From Planctomycetaceae bacterium (GTDB lineage Bacteria; Planctomycetota; Planctomycetia; Planctomycetales; Planctomycetaceae): 9,452 bases of DNA. Below the pieces are notes generated by a model that worked only from the letters and a program-made list of their open reading frames with translations, did no database searches and was not told the DNA's origin. Positions 1-7,277 of this stretch are shown one piece after another. The stretch lies in NCBI GenBank assembly GCA_020426125.1, contig JAGQQQ010000627.1:1-9452 (forward strand), read 5' to 3'. A program made the translations under genes and the position numbers. The stretch's first letter is position 1. Each line of letters opens with the position of its first letter.

Positions 1-644
1 ACATCAACGTGACCATTAAGCCCAAAGAGCGTGTGGGACTGATCGGTCCCAATGGAGCCGGAAAAACCACGCTGTTCAAGATCATCATGGGAATGGAGGA
101 GCCGACCTCGGGGACACTCCGCATTGGCGACACGGTCGACCTTTCGTACGTCGACCAATCCCGTGATGCCCTCGATCCGAAAAAGACCGTTTACGAAGAA
201 ATCTCCGGCGGTCTCGATCAGATTGAGATTGGCAAGTCGAAGATTCATGCCCGGGCCTATTGTGGCCGCTTCAACTTCAAGGGGAGTGAACAACAGAAGT
301 TCGTCGGCGACCTGTCCGGAGGGGAACGGAACCGCGTCCACCTCGCGAAGCTGCTCCGTTCTGGCGGCAACCTGATGCTCCTCGACGAACCGACGAACGA
401 TCTGGATGTCGAAACGTTGCAGGCTTTGGAAGAAGGGCTTTCCAATTTCGGCGGATGTGCGGTGGTCACATCCCACGATCGCTGGTTTCTGGACCGCATC
501 GCGACCCACATTCTCGCATTTGAGGGGGACAGCCGGGTTGTATGGTTCGAAGGAAACTACAAAATGTATGACATCCAGCGGCGCGAGCGGCTCGGCGAGG
601 ATGCCGACCGTCCGCATCGCATCAAGTATCGTCCGATCAAGTAA
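1..644 (+). CDS. ettA: EttA-type ABC-F energy-dependent translational throttle protein (5' truncated by window edge)
   Basis: ABC-F proteins are soluble tandem ATPases that act on the ribosome; EttA binds the E site and gates the first elongation steps in response to the ATP/ADP ratio. About the last 213 residues are present, i.e. the second ABC domain of a protein usually near 555 residues. The frame is open to the left edge, and the GTG at position 9 lies inside the domain and is not the true start. Visible motifs are Walker A GPNGAGKT (nt 45-68), the signature LSGGERNRV (around nt 312-338), Walker B LMLLDEPTND (around nt 372-401) and the H-switch SHDRWFLDR (around nt 471-497). The C-terminus (EGNYKMYDIQRRERLGEDA, then RIKYRPIK) matches the ending typical of EttA rather than of Uup or the antibiotic-resistance ABC-F groups. 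There is no transmembrane segment. The DUF1015 gene follows 70 bases downstream on the same strand with no clear terminator between them. The subfamily assignment rests on the C-terminal half only. Confidence 0.9.
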   Translation, partial: INVTIKPKERVGLIGPNGAGKTTLFKIIMGMEEPTSGTLRIGDTVDLSYVDQSRDALDPKKTVYEEISGGLDQIEIGKSKIHARAYCGRFNFKGSEQQKFVGDLSGGERNRVHLAKLLRSGGNLMLLDEPTNDLDVETLQALEEGLSNFGGCAVVTSHDRWFLDRIATHILAFEGDSRVVWFEGNYKMYDIQRRERLGEDADRPHRIKYRPIK

Positions 645-714
645 TCGGTCGAGTTCACTGAAGCTGACAGAGAACGTGCCTCCGGTGCGTTGAGAAACGG
701 ATTGAGACAAATTC

Positions 715-1956
715 ATGCCGACACTTCGTCCCCTGACTCGCGCACTGGTTCCCGTCGATTCTGATGCCGCTCAGAAAGTGAGTTCGCCCAACTACGATGA
801 GTTTCAGTCCGACCAAGAGATTTTCGATCTGATCCAAGAGCGGCCCGAAAATGTGCTCCGGGTGACGATGGCCCATTGCGCCGTCGACAATCTCGATCAG
901 GCCCCCGAAGAGGGGTCGGATGAAGCACTTGCAAAGTCGGCGGACGAAATGCAATTGCTACGGCAGAGTCCGTTGATGAAGGAAGTCGAGAACGTCCTTT
1001 GGGTTTACGAGATTGTCTCGCCACTCCGCCCCGACAAGCCACAGCTGGGAGTCGGGGGATACGGCCTCACATCCGAGATCCGGACGGAGGAACAACCCGA
1101 GGGGACAATCATTCGCAACGAGGGGATTCGCCCCGAGAAAGCGGAAGGGCGGGCACGGCTTCTCAAGGCTGTGAACGCCGATTTTGGAACCGTGAATCTG
1201 GCGGTCCGCGATGACAGTGGATGGCTCTTGAAGACACTCGAAGAGTTCACTCAGGCCAACGAATGCGACTTCGAAGCGACCGATGAGGGGGGCAATCGAC
1301 ACCGCTCCTGGATGGTCACCGATCCGGAAACACAGGATCGGCTGATTCAACTGGTCGGCGAGCAACGGGCCGCCTATGTTGCCGATGGCAACCATCGCAG
1401 CGCCGCCGCGGCCCAACTGGGGCTCGACCATTTCCTGACAGTCTTCTTTTCCAGCGGACGGCTGGGGCTGGAGCCGTATAACCGGTTGCTTCCGCTCAAT
1501 GGCGTCTCCCCGGAGGAGTTCCTCAACAAGATGAATGAGAACTTTTCCGTTCAGGAGATGGGAGAGTGCGAACCGTATCGTCCCGACGCTCCCCACCGCA
1601 TCGGATTGTATCTCGGCGGGAAGTGGTACGATCTGGTTCCCATGCGAACATCATACGATCCAACCGACGCGGCGCAGACGATTGATGCGGACATCATTCA
1701 ACGGCATGTGATTGACTATATCCTCGGGATGTCGGATGCCCGGGATAAGCGGATCAATTATGTCGGCGGGAACAAAGACGCTGCGTATCTGGTTGGGCAG
1801 GTCGATTCCGGAAAATACGACCTCGCGATTTCCTTGGCACCGGTCACGATGATGCAGTTCATGGCTGTCTGTGAGCAAAACAAGTTTATGCCCCCCAAGT
1901 CGACCTGGTTTGACCCCAAAGTCCGGAGCGGCTTGGCGATTGCCTTGCTGGACTGA
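715..1956 (+). CDS. DUF1015 family protein
   Basis: This 413-residue protein belongs to the DUF1015 family, whose biochemical role is not established. The N-terminus has the family's pattern of a proline-rich start, an SPNYDEF segment near residues 23-29 and an RPENVLRV stretch. The central motif ADGNHRSAAA (residues 223-232) is the family's DG(H/N)HR hallmark. The C-terminus carries MPPKSTWFDPK (residues 392-402) followed by SGLAIALLD, the usual ending of the family. The length is typical and the protein looks intact, with no signal peptide or membrane segment, so it is probably cytoplasmic. The ATG at 715 is preferred because the family N-terminus begins just after it; only a weak purine stretch (ATTGAGACAA) precedes it. 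The DG(H/N)HR motif resembles that of ParB-like-fold proteins, including the SerK/SbnI free-serine kinases, which would suggest a nucleotide-dependent enzyme; that is inference. It lies downstream of ettA and converges on aroF. Confidence 0.88.
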   Translation: MPTLRPLTRALVPVDSDAAQKVSSPNYDEFQSDQEIFDLIQERPENVLRVTMAHCAVDNLDQAPEEGSDEALAKSADEMQLLRQSPLMKEVENVLWVYEIVSPLRPDKPQLGVGGYGLTSEIRTEEQPEGTIIRNEGIRPEKAEGRARLLKAVNADFGTVNLAVRDDSGWLLKTLEEFTQANECDFEATDEGGNRHRSWMVTDPETQDRLIQLVGEQRAAYVADGNHRSAAAAQLGLDHFLTVFFSSGRLGLEPYNRLLPLNGVSPEEFLNKMNENFSVQEMGECEPYRPDAPHRIGLYLGGKWYDLVPMRTSYDPTDAAQTIDADIIQRHVIDYILGMSDARDKRINYVGGNKDAAYLVGQVDSGKYDLAISLAPVTMMQFMAVCEQNKFMPPKSTWFDPKVRSGLAIALLD

Positions 1957-2161
1957 AACCGATCGTTCTTGCTGGGAGCGGCGTCTGGGATCCCACGATC
2001 AATCCTCAGCTGGTGCCGCGACAAGGGAGCCGTGAGACCTTCGAACGACTCGGGACGTTCATTCGATCTTCACTCCGACGCCCCGCCAGTGCTCGGCTTC
2101 CCGGTCCGGGAAGTCGGAGAACTGGTGACTCCATCGGCATTCTCGAACACTCAGTCTGGCG
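1957..2161. other. Convergent intergenic region between the DUF1015 gene and aroF
   Basis: These 205 bases separate two convergent gene ends. No convincing coding frame was found. Besides the strong hairpin at 2093-2117, there is a 10-base perfect palindrome TGGGATCCCA at 1986-1995. Neither has a neighbouring T-run. The region probably serves only for transcription termination and RNA 3' end formation for both genes. Confidence 0.6.
2093..2117. terminator. Strong GC-rich hairpin, candidate bidirectional terminator
   Basis: Bases 2097-2103 (CTTCCCG) pair perfectly with 2107-2113 (CGGGAAG) around the three-base loop GTC. The stem extends outward through a G-T pair (2096/2114), G-C (2095/2115), C-G (2094/2116) and T-G (2093/2117), giving about 11 pairs. 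It lies about 45 bases past the aroF stop and about 136 bases past the DUF1015 stop, where a shared terminator is expected. No U-tract follows on either strand, so intrinsic termination is not certain; it may instead be a 3'-end stabilising or Rho-associated structure. Confidence 0.45.
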
Positions 2162-3196
2162 TCAAACAGATTGCGTGGCAGGGATTGTCTTTCCGACAAC
2201 GGCCGCCAAGTCGCGAATCTGCTTGACGAGGTCCGCGTACTGGTTCGGGAGCAGGGCTTGAGGGCCATCGCTCATTGCCTTTTCTGGGCAATTGTGGACC
2301 TCAATGTGGACGCCATCGGCTCCCGCGGCGACGGACGCCAGGGCCATGCTCGGGATCAGATCGGGACGTCCGGTCGCGTGGCTGGGGTCGACGATGATCG
2401 GCAGATGCGACAGCCCTTTCACATTGGGGACGGCCGCCATATCGAGAAGGTTCCGGGTGCTGGAGTCAAAGCTGCGGATGCCACGTTCGCAGAGGATGAC
2501 CTTCATATTGCCGTTCGAGAGAATGTACTCCGCCGACATCAGCAGGTCCTGAATGCTGGCGCTCATTCCTCGTTTGAGAAGGACGGGCCGGTTGGTCTGG
2601 CCCACTTCCGTCAGCAGGTTGAAGTTTTGCATGTTCCGGGCCCCGATCTGGAACATGTCGGTGTACTTGTCGATCAACGGCACCTGCCGGGGATCCATGA
2701 CTTCGGTGACGACGGGCATTTTCATCTCATCGCCGACGGCACGCAGAATCTTCAGGCCTTCTTCGCCGAGTCCCTGAAAGCTATAGGGACTGGTCCGCGG
2801 TTTGAACGCTCCGCCACGCAAAACATTGGCTCCTGCGTCTTTGACCTCTTTCGCGATGGCTCGCAGGACATCTTCCCCTTCGATTGCACAGGGTCCGGCA
2901 ATCAGCGCGAGTGCTCCGCCCCCGATTTTGATGCCGTGTCCCAGTTCGATCACCGAGTCATGCTCCTGGAATTCCCGGCTCGCCAGCTTAAACGGCTTCA
3001 AGACCGACATGACATCTTCCACGCCAGGGATCGCTGCGAGGGGAGCATTGCGGAGCTGGTCTTCTTCTCCGAGAACGCCAATCAGGGTCCGTTTGACACC
3101 CTTGCTGATCTCGTGACGGAAGCCCATCTCCTCGATCTTTTCCAGGATGTGTCCGAGTTGGTCTTCGGTGCAGTCAGGCTTCAATACGATAATCAC
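2162..3196 (-). CDS. aroF: 3-deoxy-7-phosphoheptulonate synthase (DAHP synthase, type I-beta, with N-terminal regulatory domain)
   Basis: The enzyme condenses phosphoenolpyruvate with erythrose 4-phosphate to DAHP, the committed cytosolic step of the shikimate pathway towards Trp, Tyr and Phe. The protein has 344 residues. Residues 1-70 form a ferredoxin-like (ACT-like) domain starting MIIVLKPDCTEDQL, the type carried by the Thermotoga maritima enzyme, where it mediates Tyr feedback inhibition. The TIM-barrel core follows, with IAGPCAIE (99-106), LRGGAFKPRTSPYSFQG (126-142), QIGARNMQN (183-191), LLKRGM (206-211), ILCERGIR (234-241) and VDPSHATGR (269-277). The four metal ligands can be assigned as C103, H273, E299 and D310, each one residue after the T. 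maritima positions. The start is GTG (minus strand, 3194-3196), supported by a GAGG six bases upstream (3203-3206) and by the family N-terminus. It is monocistronic as far as can be seen: divergent from uvrA and convergent with the DUF1015 gene. Some databases use aroG or aroA(G) for this family. Confidence 0.95.
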   Translation of the reverse strand: MIIVLKPDCTEDQLGHILEKIEEMGFRHEISKGVKRTLIGVLGEEDQLRNAPLAAIPGVEDVMSVLKPFKLASREFQEHDSVIELGHGIKIGGGALALIAGPCAIEGEDVLRAIAKEVKDAGANVLRGGAFKPRTSPYSFQGLGEEGLKILRAVGDEMKMPVVTEVMDPRQVPLIDKYTDMFQIGARNMQNFNLLTEVGQTNRPVLLKRGMSASIQDLLMSAEYILSNGNMKVILCERGIRSFDSSTRNLLDMAAVPNVKGLSHLPIIVDPSHATGRPDLIPSMALASVAAGADGVHIEVHNCPEKAMSDGPQALLPNQYADLVKQIRDLAAVVGKTIPATQSV

Positions 3197-3266
3197 GGCG
3201 AACCTCGATCCTCAAACGTCTCTACAGTGGGGCCTGTTCCGTCCCAATTCGCTCGCCTTGAGTGGA

Positions 3267-3291
3267 AACGTCAAATCTCGCGAACGTCAAA
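3267..3291. repeat. Tandem 9-base direct repeat AACGTCAAA in the aroF leader region
   Basis: AACGTCAAA occurs at 3267-3275 and again at 3283-3291, 16 bases apart start to start. A related AAACGTC is at 3214-3220, close to the aroF start. The copies sit 70-95 bases upstream of the aroF GTG, a plausible place for a regulator site. A 9-base repeat in a region this size can also arise by chance, so the regulatory reading is weak. Confidence 0.3.
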
Positions 3292-3406
3292 CGGAATAGT
3301 GTGGGTCGAATCTGGAATTGTAACGACAGGGGGCAACGGAAACGACCGATCAGTCTTCCCGATTTTCCGACCTGTTGCCAGCCATTCATCGGATTGATCG
3401 TCAGCT

Positions 3407-3437
3407 TGGACACGCACTGGACGTTTGTGCCTATAAT
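3407..3437 (+). promoter_or_regulatory. Candidate sigma-70-type promoter of uvrA
   Basis: A perfect -10 hexamer TATAAT lies at 3432-3437, preceded by TG two bases upstream (TGCCTATAAT). The best -35 candidate is TGGACA at 3407-3412, five of six matches to TTGACA, but with a long spacer of 19 bases. Transcription would start near 3444, leaving a leader of about 80 bases before the uvrA ATG at 3524. The -10 stands out in this GC-rich context; the -35 is uncertain. Confidence 0.5.
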
Positions 3438-3523
3438 GCCGGTCGTAGGAGTGCCTTCGCACGCTGCTCGAACCGGCCTTCCTTCCTTTTGCCCAGTGCC
3501 AATCCCGCCCCCGGACGGACCCC

Positions 3524-6500
3524 ATGCCCGCTGCCGATATCGTCATTCGCGGTGCCCGCGAGCACAATCTCACCAACGTCGACGTCGTCTTGCCACGCAA
3601 CAAGCTGATCTGCATGACCGGCGTCAGCGGATCGGGGAAAAGCTCGCTTGCCTTTGACACGCTCTACGCGGAGGGGCAGCGTCGCTACGTCGAATCGCTC
3701 TCGACTTATGCGAGGCAATTCCTCGGGCAACTCCCGAAACCGGACGTGGACTCGATTACGGGGCTGGCCCCGTCGATCTCGATCCAGCAGAAGGTGACCT
3801 CCAAGAATCCGCGAAGTACCGTCGGCACGATCACGGAGATTTACGACTACCTTCGCGTCTTGTTCGCACGAGTGGGCACCGGGCATTGCGTCGAGTGTGG
3901 CAAGCCGATCACCGCACAAAGCGTCGACCAGATTCTGGAAAGCATCCTCTCCCTACCCGACGGAACCAAATACCAGATCCTCGCGCCGCTCGTCACTCAG
4001 CAGAAAGGAGAGTTTCGCGATCTGTTCTCCGACCTGTTGAAACAGGGATTCGTCCGGGCGCGAGTCGATGGGGAAATCGTGAGCCTGTCGGATGACCTCG
4101 GTCTCAAGAAGCACTTCAAACATACGATCGAAGTCATCGTGGATCGACTCGTCGCGGGGAAGGGGCAGCGCTCTCGCGTGGCAGACACCATTGAAACGGC
4201 TCTCCGGTCGGGAGATGGCCGCCTCATCGTCCTCACCGACGACGATGAGCGGCTTTACTCCGCGAAGTACGCCTGTCCCGACTGCGGATTGAGTTACGAT
4301 CCCCCGACGCCGCAACTCTTCAGCTTCAATAGCCCGCTGGGAATGTGCAAAGAGTGCACCGGACTCGGAATGCGGCATGAGTTTGTCATTGAGCGGCTGA
4401 TTCCCGATCCGACAAAGTCGATCTCCAAAGGGGCGATCACCGTGATGAAGTCCCCACGCAAGATGGGACGCTGGAAACGGCACATTTTCACGGGAGTCGC
4501 CGCCGCGATCGAAGAGGATCACGGCCTCAAACAGGGAGCCTTTCTGAAAACGGCCTGGGAGAATCTTCCCGAGCAGGCCTGCTATGAGTTTTTGTATGGG
4601 ATGGGTTCCCGGCACATCACCTTTTCCTGGAGGCATTCCCGAGGAACCTGGAAACATGGCGGCGCTTGGCCGGGGTTCATCAATGACCTTCTCGACGACT
4701 ACATCAAAGGGAAAAACCCAATGCGTCGCCGGCAGCTGGAAAAGTATATGGAGGTGCAAAGCTGCTCCGCGTGCCATGGCGCCCGTTTGAACCCGCAGGC
4801 CCGGCGGGTTTTGATCGAGTCCGACTCGGCTCCGAAAGACCATCGCCATCTGTCCCTTCCCGATGTGTGTGCGTTGTCGGTCGACGAGGCGGTTACCTAT
4901 TTCCAGGAACTGAAACTCACGGCGACGCAGGCTCATATCGCGGAAGAAGCACTCAAGGAGATCCGTGGTCGGCTCGGGTTCTTGCAGAAGTGCGGGCTTG
5001 GCTATCTCGCACTCGATCGAACGGCTCCGACACTTTCGGGGGGAGAGTCACAACGAATCCGGCTCGCTGGGCAGATTGGTTCGGGGCTGGTGGGAGTGCT
5101 CTACATTCTCGATGAACCGTCGATCGGCCTGCATCCGCGCGACAACGACATGCTGCTCGATTCTCTGCTGAACTTGCGCGATCAGGGAAATACCGTCGTC
5201 GTGGTCGAACATGATGAGGAGACGATGCTCGCGGCGGACCACTTGATCGACTTTGGGCCAGGCCCGGGCGTTCGCGGAGGAGAGATTATTTCCGAAGGTC
5301 CCGCTGATAAAATTATGGCCAACAAACGGTCCGTCACCGGCGCCTATCTCTCCGGGCGGAAACAGATCGCGATTCCCGAAAAACGCCGCGAGCCGGGAAA
5401 GCAGTCGCTCAAGATCGTCGGCGCGGCCCATAACAACCTGAAAGACGTCGACGTCGAAATCCCGATTGGGATGTTTGTCTGCGTCACCGGTGTCAGTGGC
5501 TCGGGAAAGAGTTCCTTGTGCAATGATATCCTCTGGGAAGTCCTAAATCAGGAGATTAACAAAGGGAAAGGCACTCCGGGAAAGCATAAGCGGATTAACG
5601 GACTCCAACATCTCGACAAAGCGATCGACATCGATCAGTCTCCGATCGGTCGGACTCCGCGATCGAACCCTGCCACATACGTCAAGCTCTTTGATGAAAT
5701 TCGCTCCCTGTACACCCAACTTCCGCAGTCCAAAATTCGGGGATATCAACCGGGGCGATTTAGCTTCAACGTCGCCGATGGTCGCTGCGAAGCGTGCGAA
5801 GGCTACGGAGCCACCAAACTGGAAATGGACTTCCTTGCGGATATCTGGGTGACATGCAGCGTCTGCGACGGCAAGCGGTTCAACCACGAAACGCTGGAAG
5901 TGAAGTATCGCGACAAGTCGATCGCCGACGTCCTCGATATGGACGTTCAGGAGGCGCTCGAACACTTTAAGAACCATCCCAAGATTTATCGGATGCTACA
6001 GACGCTGCACGACGTCGGACTGGATTACATGAAGTTGGGGCAGCCGTCGCCGACGGTTTCCGGGGGAGAAGCCCAGCGAATCAAATTGGCCCGGGAACTC
6101 GGCAAACGGAGCACGGGGAAAACGCTCTACCTACTGGATGAACCGACGACCGGCCTCCACTTCGCGGATGTCCAGAAATTGCTGGAAGTGCTCCATGGGT
6201 TTGTGGAGCAGGGGAACACCGTGCTCGTGATCGAGCACAACCTCGACGTCATTAAGACCGCCGACTGGGTGATCGACATCGGCCCCGAAGGAGGCGCGGG
6301 CGGCGGCGAGGTCATCGCCACTGGTCCCCCCGAAGAGATCGCCAAAGTCAAAAACTCCCACACCGGCCAGGCCCTCGAACCAATCCTCTTCCCCAAAAAA
6401 TCCAAGAAGAAAACCAACGGCAAACACTCCTCAACTTCTAATGCTCAGCTCTCAGCCATCCAAGATTCGATCCTGATTCGCGGAGCAGCGCAGCACAATC

Positions 6501-7261
6501 TTCAGTCCGTGGACCTCACCGTTCCTCGCGACAAGATGAGTGTCTTCTGCGGTCCCAGCGGCTCCGGCAAGACCTCCTTGGCAATGGACACTCTCTATGC
6601 CGAAGGCCAGCGCCGCTATGTCGAATCGCTGAGCGCCTACGCCAGGCAATTCCTGGGCCAGATGCCGAAACCGAAGCTGGAGCATATCTCGGGGTTGTCG
6701 CCGTCGATTGCCATCGAACAGAAGACGGTCGGTGCCACCCCACGGTCGACTGTCGGCACCGTGACCGAGATTTTTGATTACCTTCGCGTTTTGTTCGCCC
6801 GGTTAGGGCAAATGTATTGCCCCGACTGTCAGGTCCCCGTCGCGAAGCAGACGACCGATCAGATCATCGACCGGGTCATGTCTCTCGAAGAAGGGACCCG
6901 ATTATACATCGCGGCGCCGGTGGAGATCGCCGTCGGTCAGAGTTACACCAAGCTCTGGGACCGGTTGGGAACGCAGGGGTACCTTCGAGTGCGGATCAAT
7001 GGCACGACCTATCAGGTCGAAGAAGTTCCCGAGATTGACCACAAACGGGAGCATACCGTCGAAGCCATCGTCGACCGCGTCAAGGTCGACCAGGAGTCCC
7101 GTGGCCGAATTGCTGACTCGATCGAACAAGCTCTGGACCTGGGAAAAGGGATCGTGCATGTCGTTCACGTCCAACGCGACACGCCTGAACCGGACTGGGC
7201 CGTTGACCAGCTCAGCCTGCACTACTCCTGCCCTTCGTGTGGTGTTTCGAACGAGTTCTGA
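3524..7261 (+). CDS. uvrA: Excinuclease ABC subunit UvrA with an additional truncated third module
   Basis: UvrA is the damage-recognition ATPase of nucleotide excision repair and loads UvrB onto damaged DNA. Residues 1-955 are a complete canonical UvrA. Module 1 has Walker A GVSGSGKSS (33-41), a UvrB-binding domain (about 130-245), a zinc site at C251, C254, C275 and C278, the signature LSGGE (504-508) and Walker B with D530-E531. Module 2 has Walker A (656-664), a zinc finger at C755, C758, C778 and C781, the signature VSGGE (845-849) and Walker B with D872-E873. After a Lys/Ser-rich linker (about 956-983) comes a second copy of the module 1 start: SILIRGAAQHNL, Walker A GPSGSGKTS (1010-1018), C1099/C1102 and a UvrB-binding-like region. 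The protein then stops at residue 1245, just after the first zinc pair C1236/C1239. The usual length is about 940-960 residues; Chlamydia-type double UvrA has four modules. The ATG at 3524 fits the family start (MPAADIVIRGAREHNL), though no good Shine-Dalgarno precedes it. The frame is intact throughout. Confidence 0.96.
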   Translation: MPAADIVIRGAREHNLTNVDVVLPRNKLICMTGVSGSGKSSLAFDTLYAEGQRRYVESLSTYARQFLGQLPKPDVDSITGLAPSISIQQKVTSKNPRSTVGTITEIYDYLRVLFARVGTGHCVECGKPITAQSVDQILESILSLPDGTKYQILAPLVTQQKGEFRDLFSDLLKQGFVRARVDGEIVSLSDDLGLKKHFKHTIEVIVDRLVAGKGQRSRVADTIETALRSGDGRLIVLTDDDERLYSAKYACPDCGLSYDPPTPQLFSFNSPLGMCKECTGLGMRHEFVIERLIPDPTKSISKGAITVMKSPRKMGRWKRHIFTGVAAAIEEDHGLKQGAFLKTAWENLPEQACYEFLYGMGSRHITFSWRHSRGTWKHGGAWPGFINDLLDDYIKGKNPMRRRQLEKYMEVQSCSACHGARLNPQARRVLIESDSAPKDHRHLSLPDVCALSVDEAVTYFQELKLTATQAHIAEEALKEIRGRLGFLQKCGLGYLALDRTAPTLSGGESQRIRLAGQIGSGLVGVLYILDEPSIGLHPRDNDMLLDSLLNLRDQGNTVVVVEHDEETMLAADHLIDFGPGPGVRGGEIISEGPADKIMANKRSVTGAYLSGRKQIAIPEKRREPGKQSLKIVGAAHNNLKDVDVEIPIGMFVCVTGVSGSGKSSLCNDILWEVLNQEINKGKGTPGKHKRINGLQHLDKAIDIDQSPIGRTPRSNPATYVKLFDEIRSLYTQLPQSKIRGYQPGRFSFNVADGRCEACEGYGATKLEMDFLADIWVTCSVCDGKRFNHETLEVKYRDKSIADVLDMDVQEALEHFKNHPKIYRMLQTLHDVGLDYMKLGQPSPTVSGGEAQRIKLARELGKRSTGKTLYLLDEPTTGLHFADVQKLLEVLHGFVEQGNTVLVIEHNLDVIKTADWVIDIGPEGGAGGGEVIATGPPEEIAKVKNSHTGQALEPILFPKKSKKKTNGKHSSTSNAQLSAIQDSILIRGAAQHNLQSVDLTVPRDKMSVFCGPSGSGKTSLAMDTLYAEGQRRYVESLSAYARQFLGQMPKPKLEHISGLSPSIAIEQKTVGATPRSTVGTVTEIFDYLRVLFARLGQMYCPDCQVPVAKQTTDQIIDRVMSLEEGTRLYIAAPVEIAVGQSYTKLWDRLGTQGYLRVRINGTTYQVEEVPEIDHKREHTVEAIVDRVKVDQESRGRIADSIEQALDLGKGIVHVVHVQRDTPEPDWAVDQLSLHYSCPSCGVSNEF
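3536..3930 (+). repeat. uvrA: uvrA internal repeat, copy 1 (module 1 N-terminal part)
   Basis: This segment, about residues 5-135, is repeated 2931 bases (977 codons) downstream at 6467-6861. The alignment is gap-free over this stretch: Walker A K39 matches K1016, and C122 matches C1099. The peptides TLYAEGQRRYVESLS and YARQFLGQ are identical in both copies. DNA differences fall largely at third codon positions, showing that the duplication is old and has been kept as protein. Confidence 0.85.
6389..6472 (+). other. uvrA: Linker joining complete UvrA to the extra module
   Basis: This stretch encodes about residues 956-983, starting FPKKSKKKTNGKHSS and continuing through TSNAQLSAIQDS. It is rich in Lys, Ser and Asn, and its DNA is rich in A and C compared with the flanking GC-rich code. 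It looks like the unstructured C-terminal tail of an ordinary UvrA that now connects to the third module, marking the likely fusion joint. Confidence 0.6.
6467..6861 (+). repeat. uvrA: uvrA internal repeat, copy 2 (start of truncated third module)
   Basis: This is the second copy of the 3536-3930 segment, about residues 982-1112. It keeps the ATP-binding half of a UvrA module: Walker A GPSGSGKTS, then QRRYVESLSAYARQFLGQ, SPSIAIEQKT, TPRSTVGTVTEI and FDYLRVLFARLG. Homology to module 1 continues beyond it, with small insertions and deletions, through the UvrB-binding-like region to residue 1239. The signature and Walker B part of the module is missing. Confidence 0.85.
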
Positions 7262-7277
7262 GACGGATTGATGCGCC

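Larger units (their letters stand above)
3197..3523. other. Divergent regulatory region between aroF and uvrA
   Basis: These 327 bases lie between two divergent genes and should hold both promoters. I see a TATAAT facing uvrA (3432-3437) and the aroF Shine-Dalgarno GAGG (3203-3206). There is also a 9-base direct repeat AACGTCAAA at 3267-3275 and 3283-3291. Short frames crossing the region look like extensions of antisense shadows and show no recognisable protein. No riboswitch, T-box or attenuator leader was recognised, and no LexA box of the CGAAC-N4-GTTCG or CTGT-N8-ACAG type was found. Confidence 0.6.

Noticed and set aside
958..1596. A 212-codon open frame on the minus strand inside the DUF1015 gene
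   Set aside because: The plus strand encodes conserved DUF1015 motifs over the same bases; the antisense product resembles nothing known.
1986..1995. Perfect 10-base palindrome TGGGATCCCA
   Set aside because: It is short, isolated and of the kind expected by chance; nothing nearby suggests a binding site.
2171..3397. A 408-codon open frame on the plus strand covering all of aroF
   Set aside because: It lies entirely opposite a clearly recognised enzyme gene plus its leader. Its translation has no recognisable motif and is the usual stop-free shadow of GC-rich code.
3953..4936. A 327-codon open frame on the minus strand inside uvrA
   Set aside because: It is antisense to conserved UvrA sequence, with no family resemblance and a low-complexity Arg-rich composition typical of shadow frames.
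7262..7277. Possible continuation of UvrA past the TGA by frameshift
   Set aside because: I looked for an FSFNSP-like segment or a second zinc pair in the frames after 7261 and found none; the bases belong to the spacer and to the end of the opposite gene.
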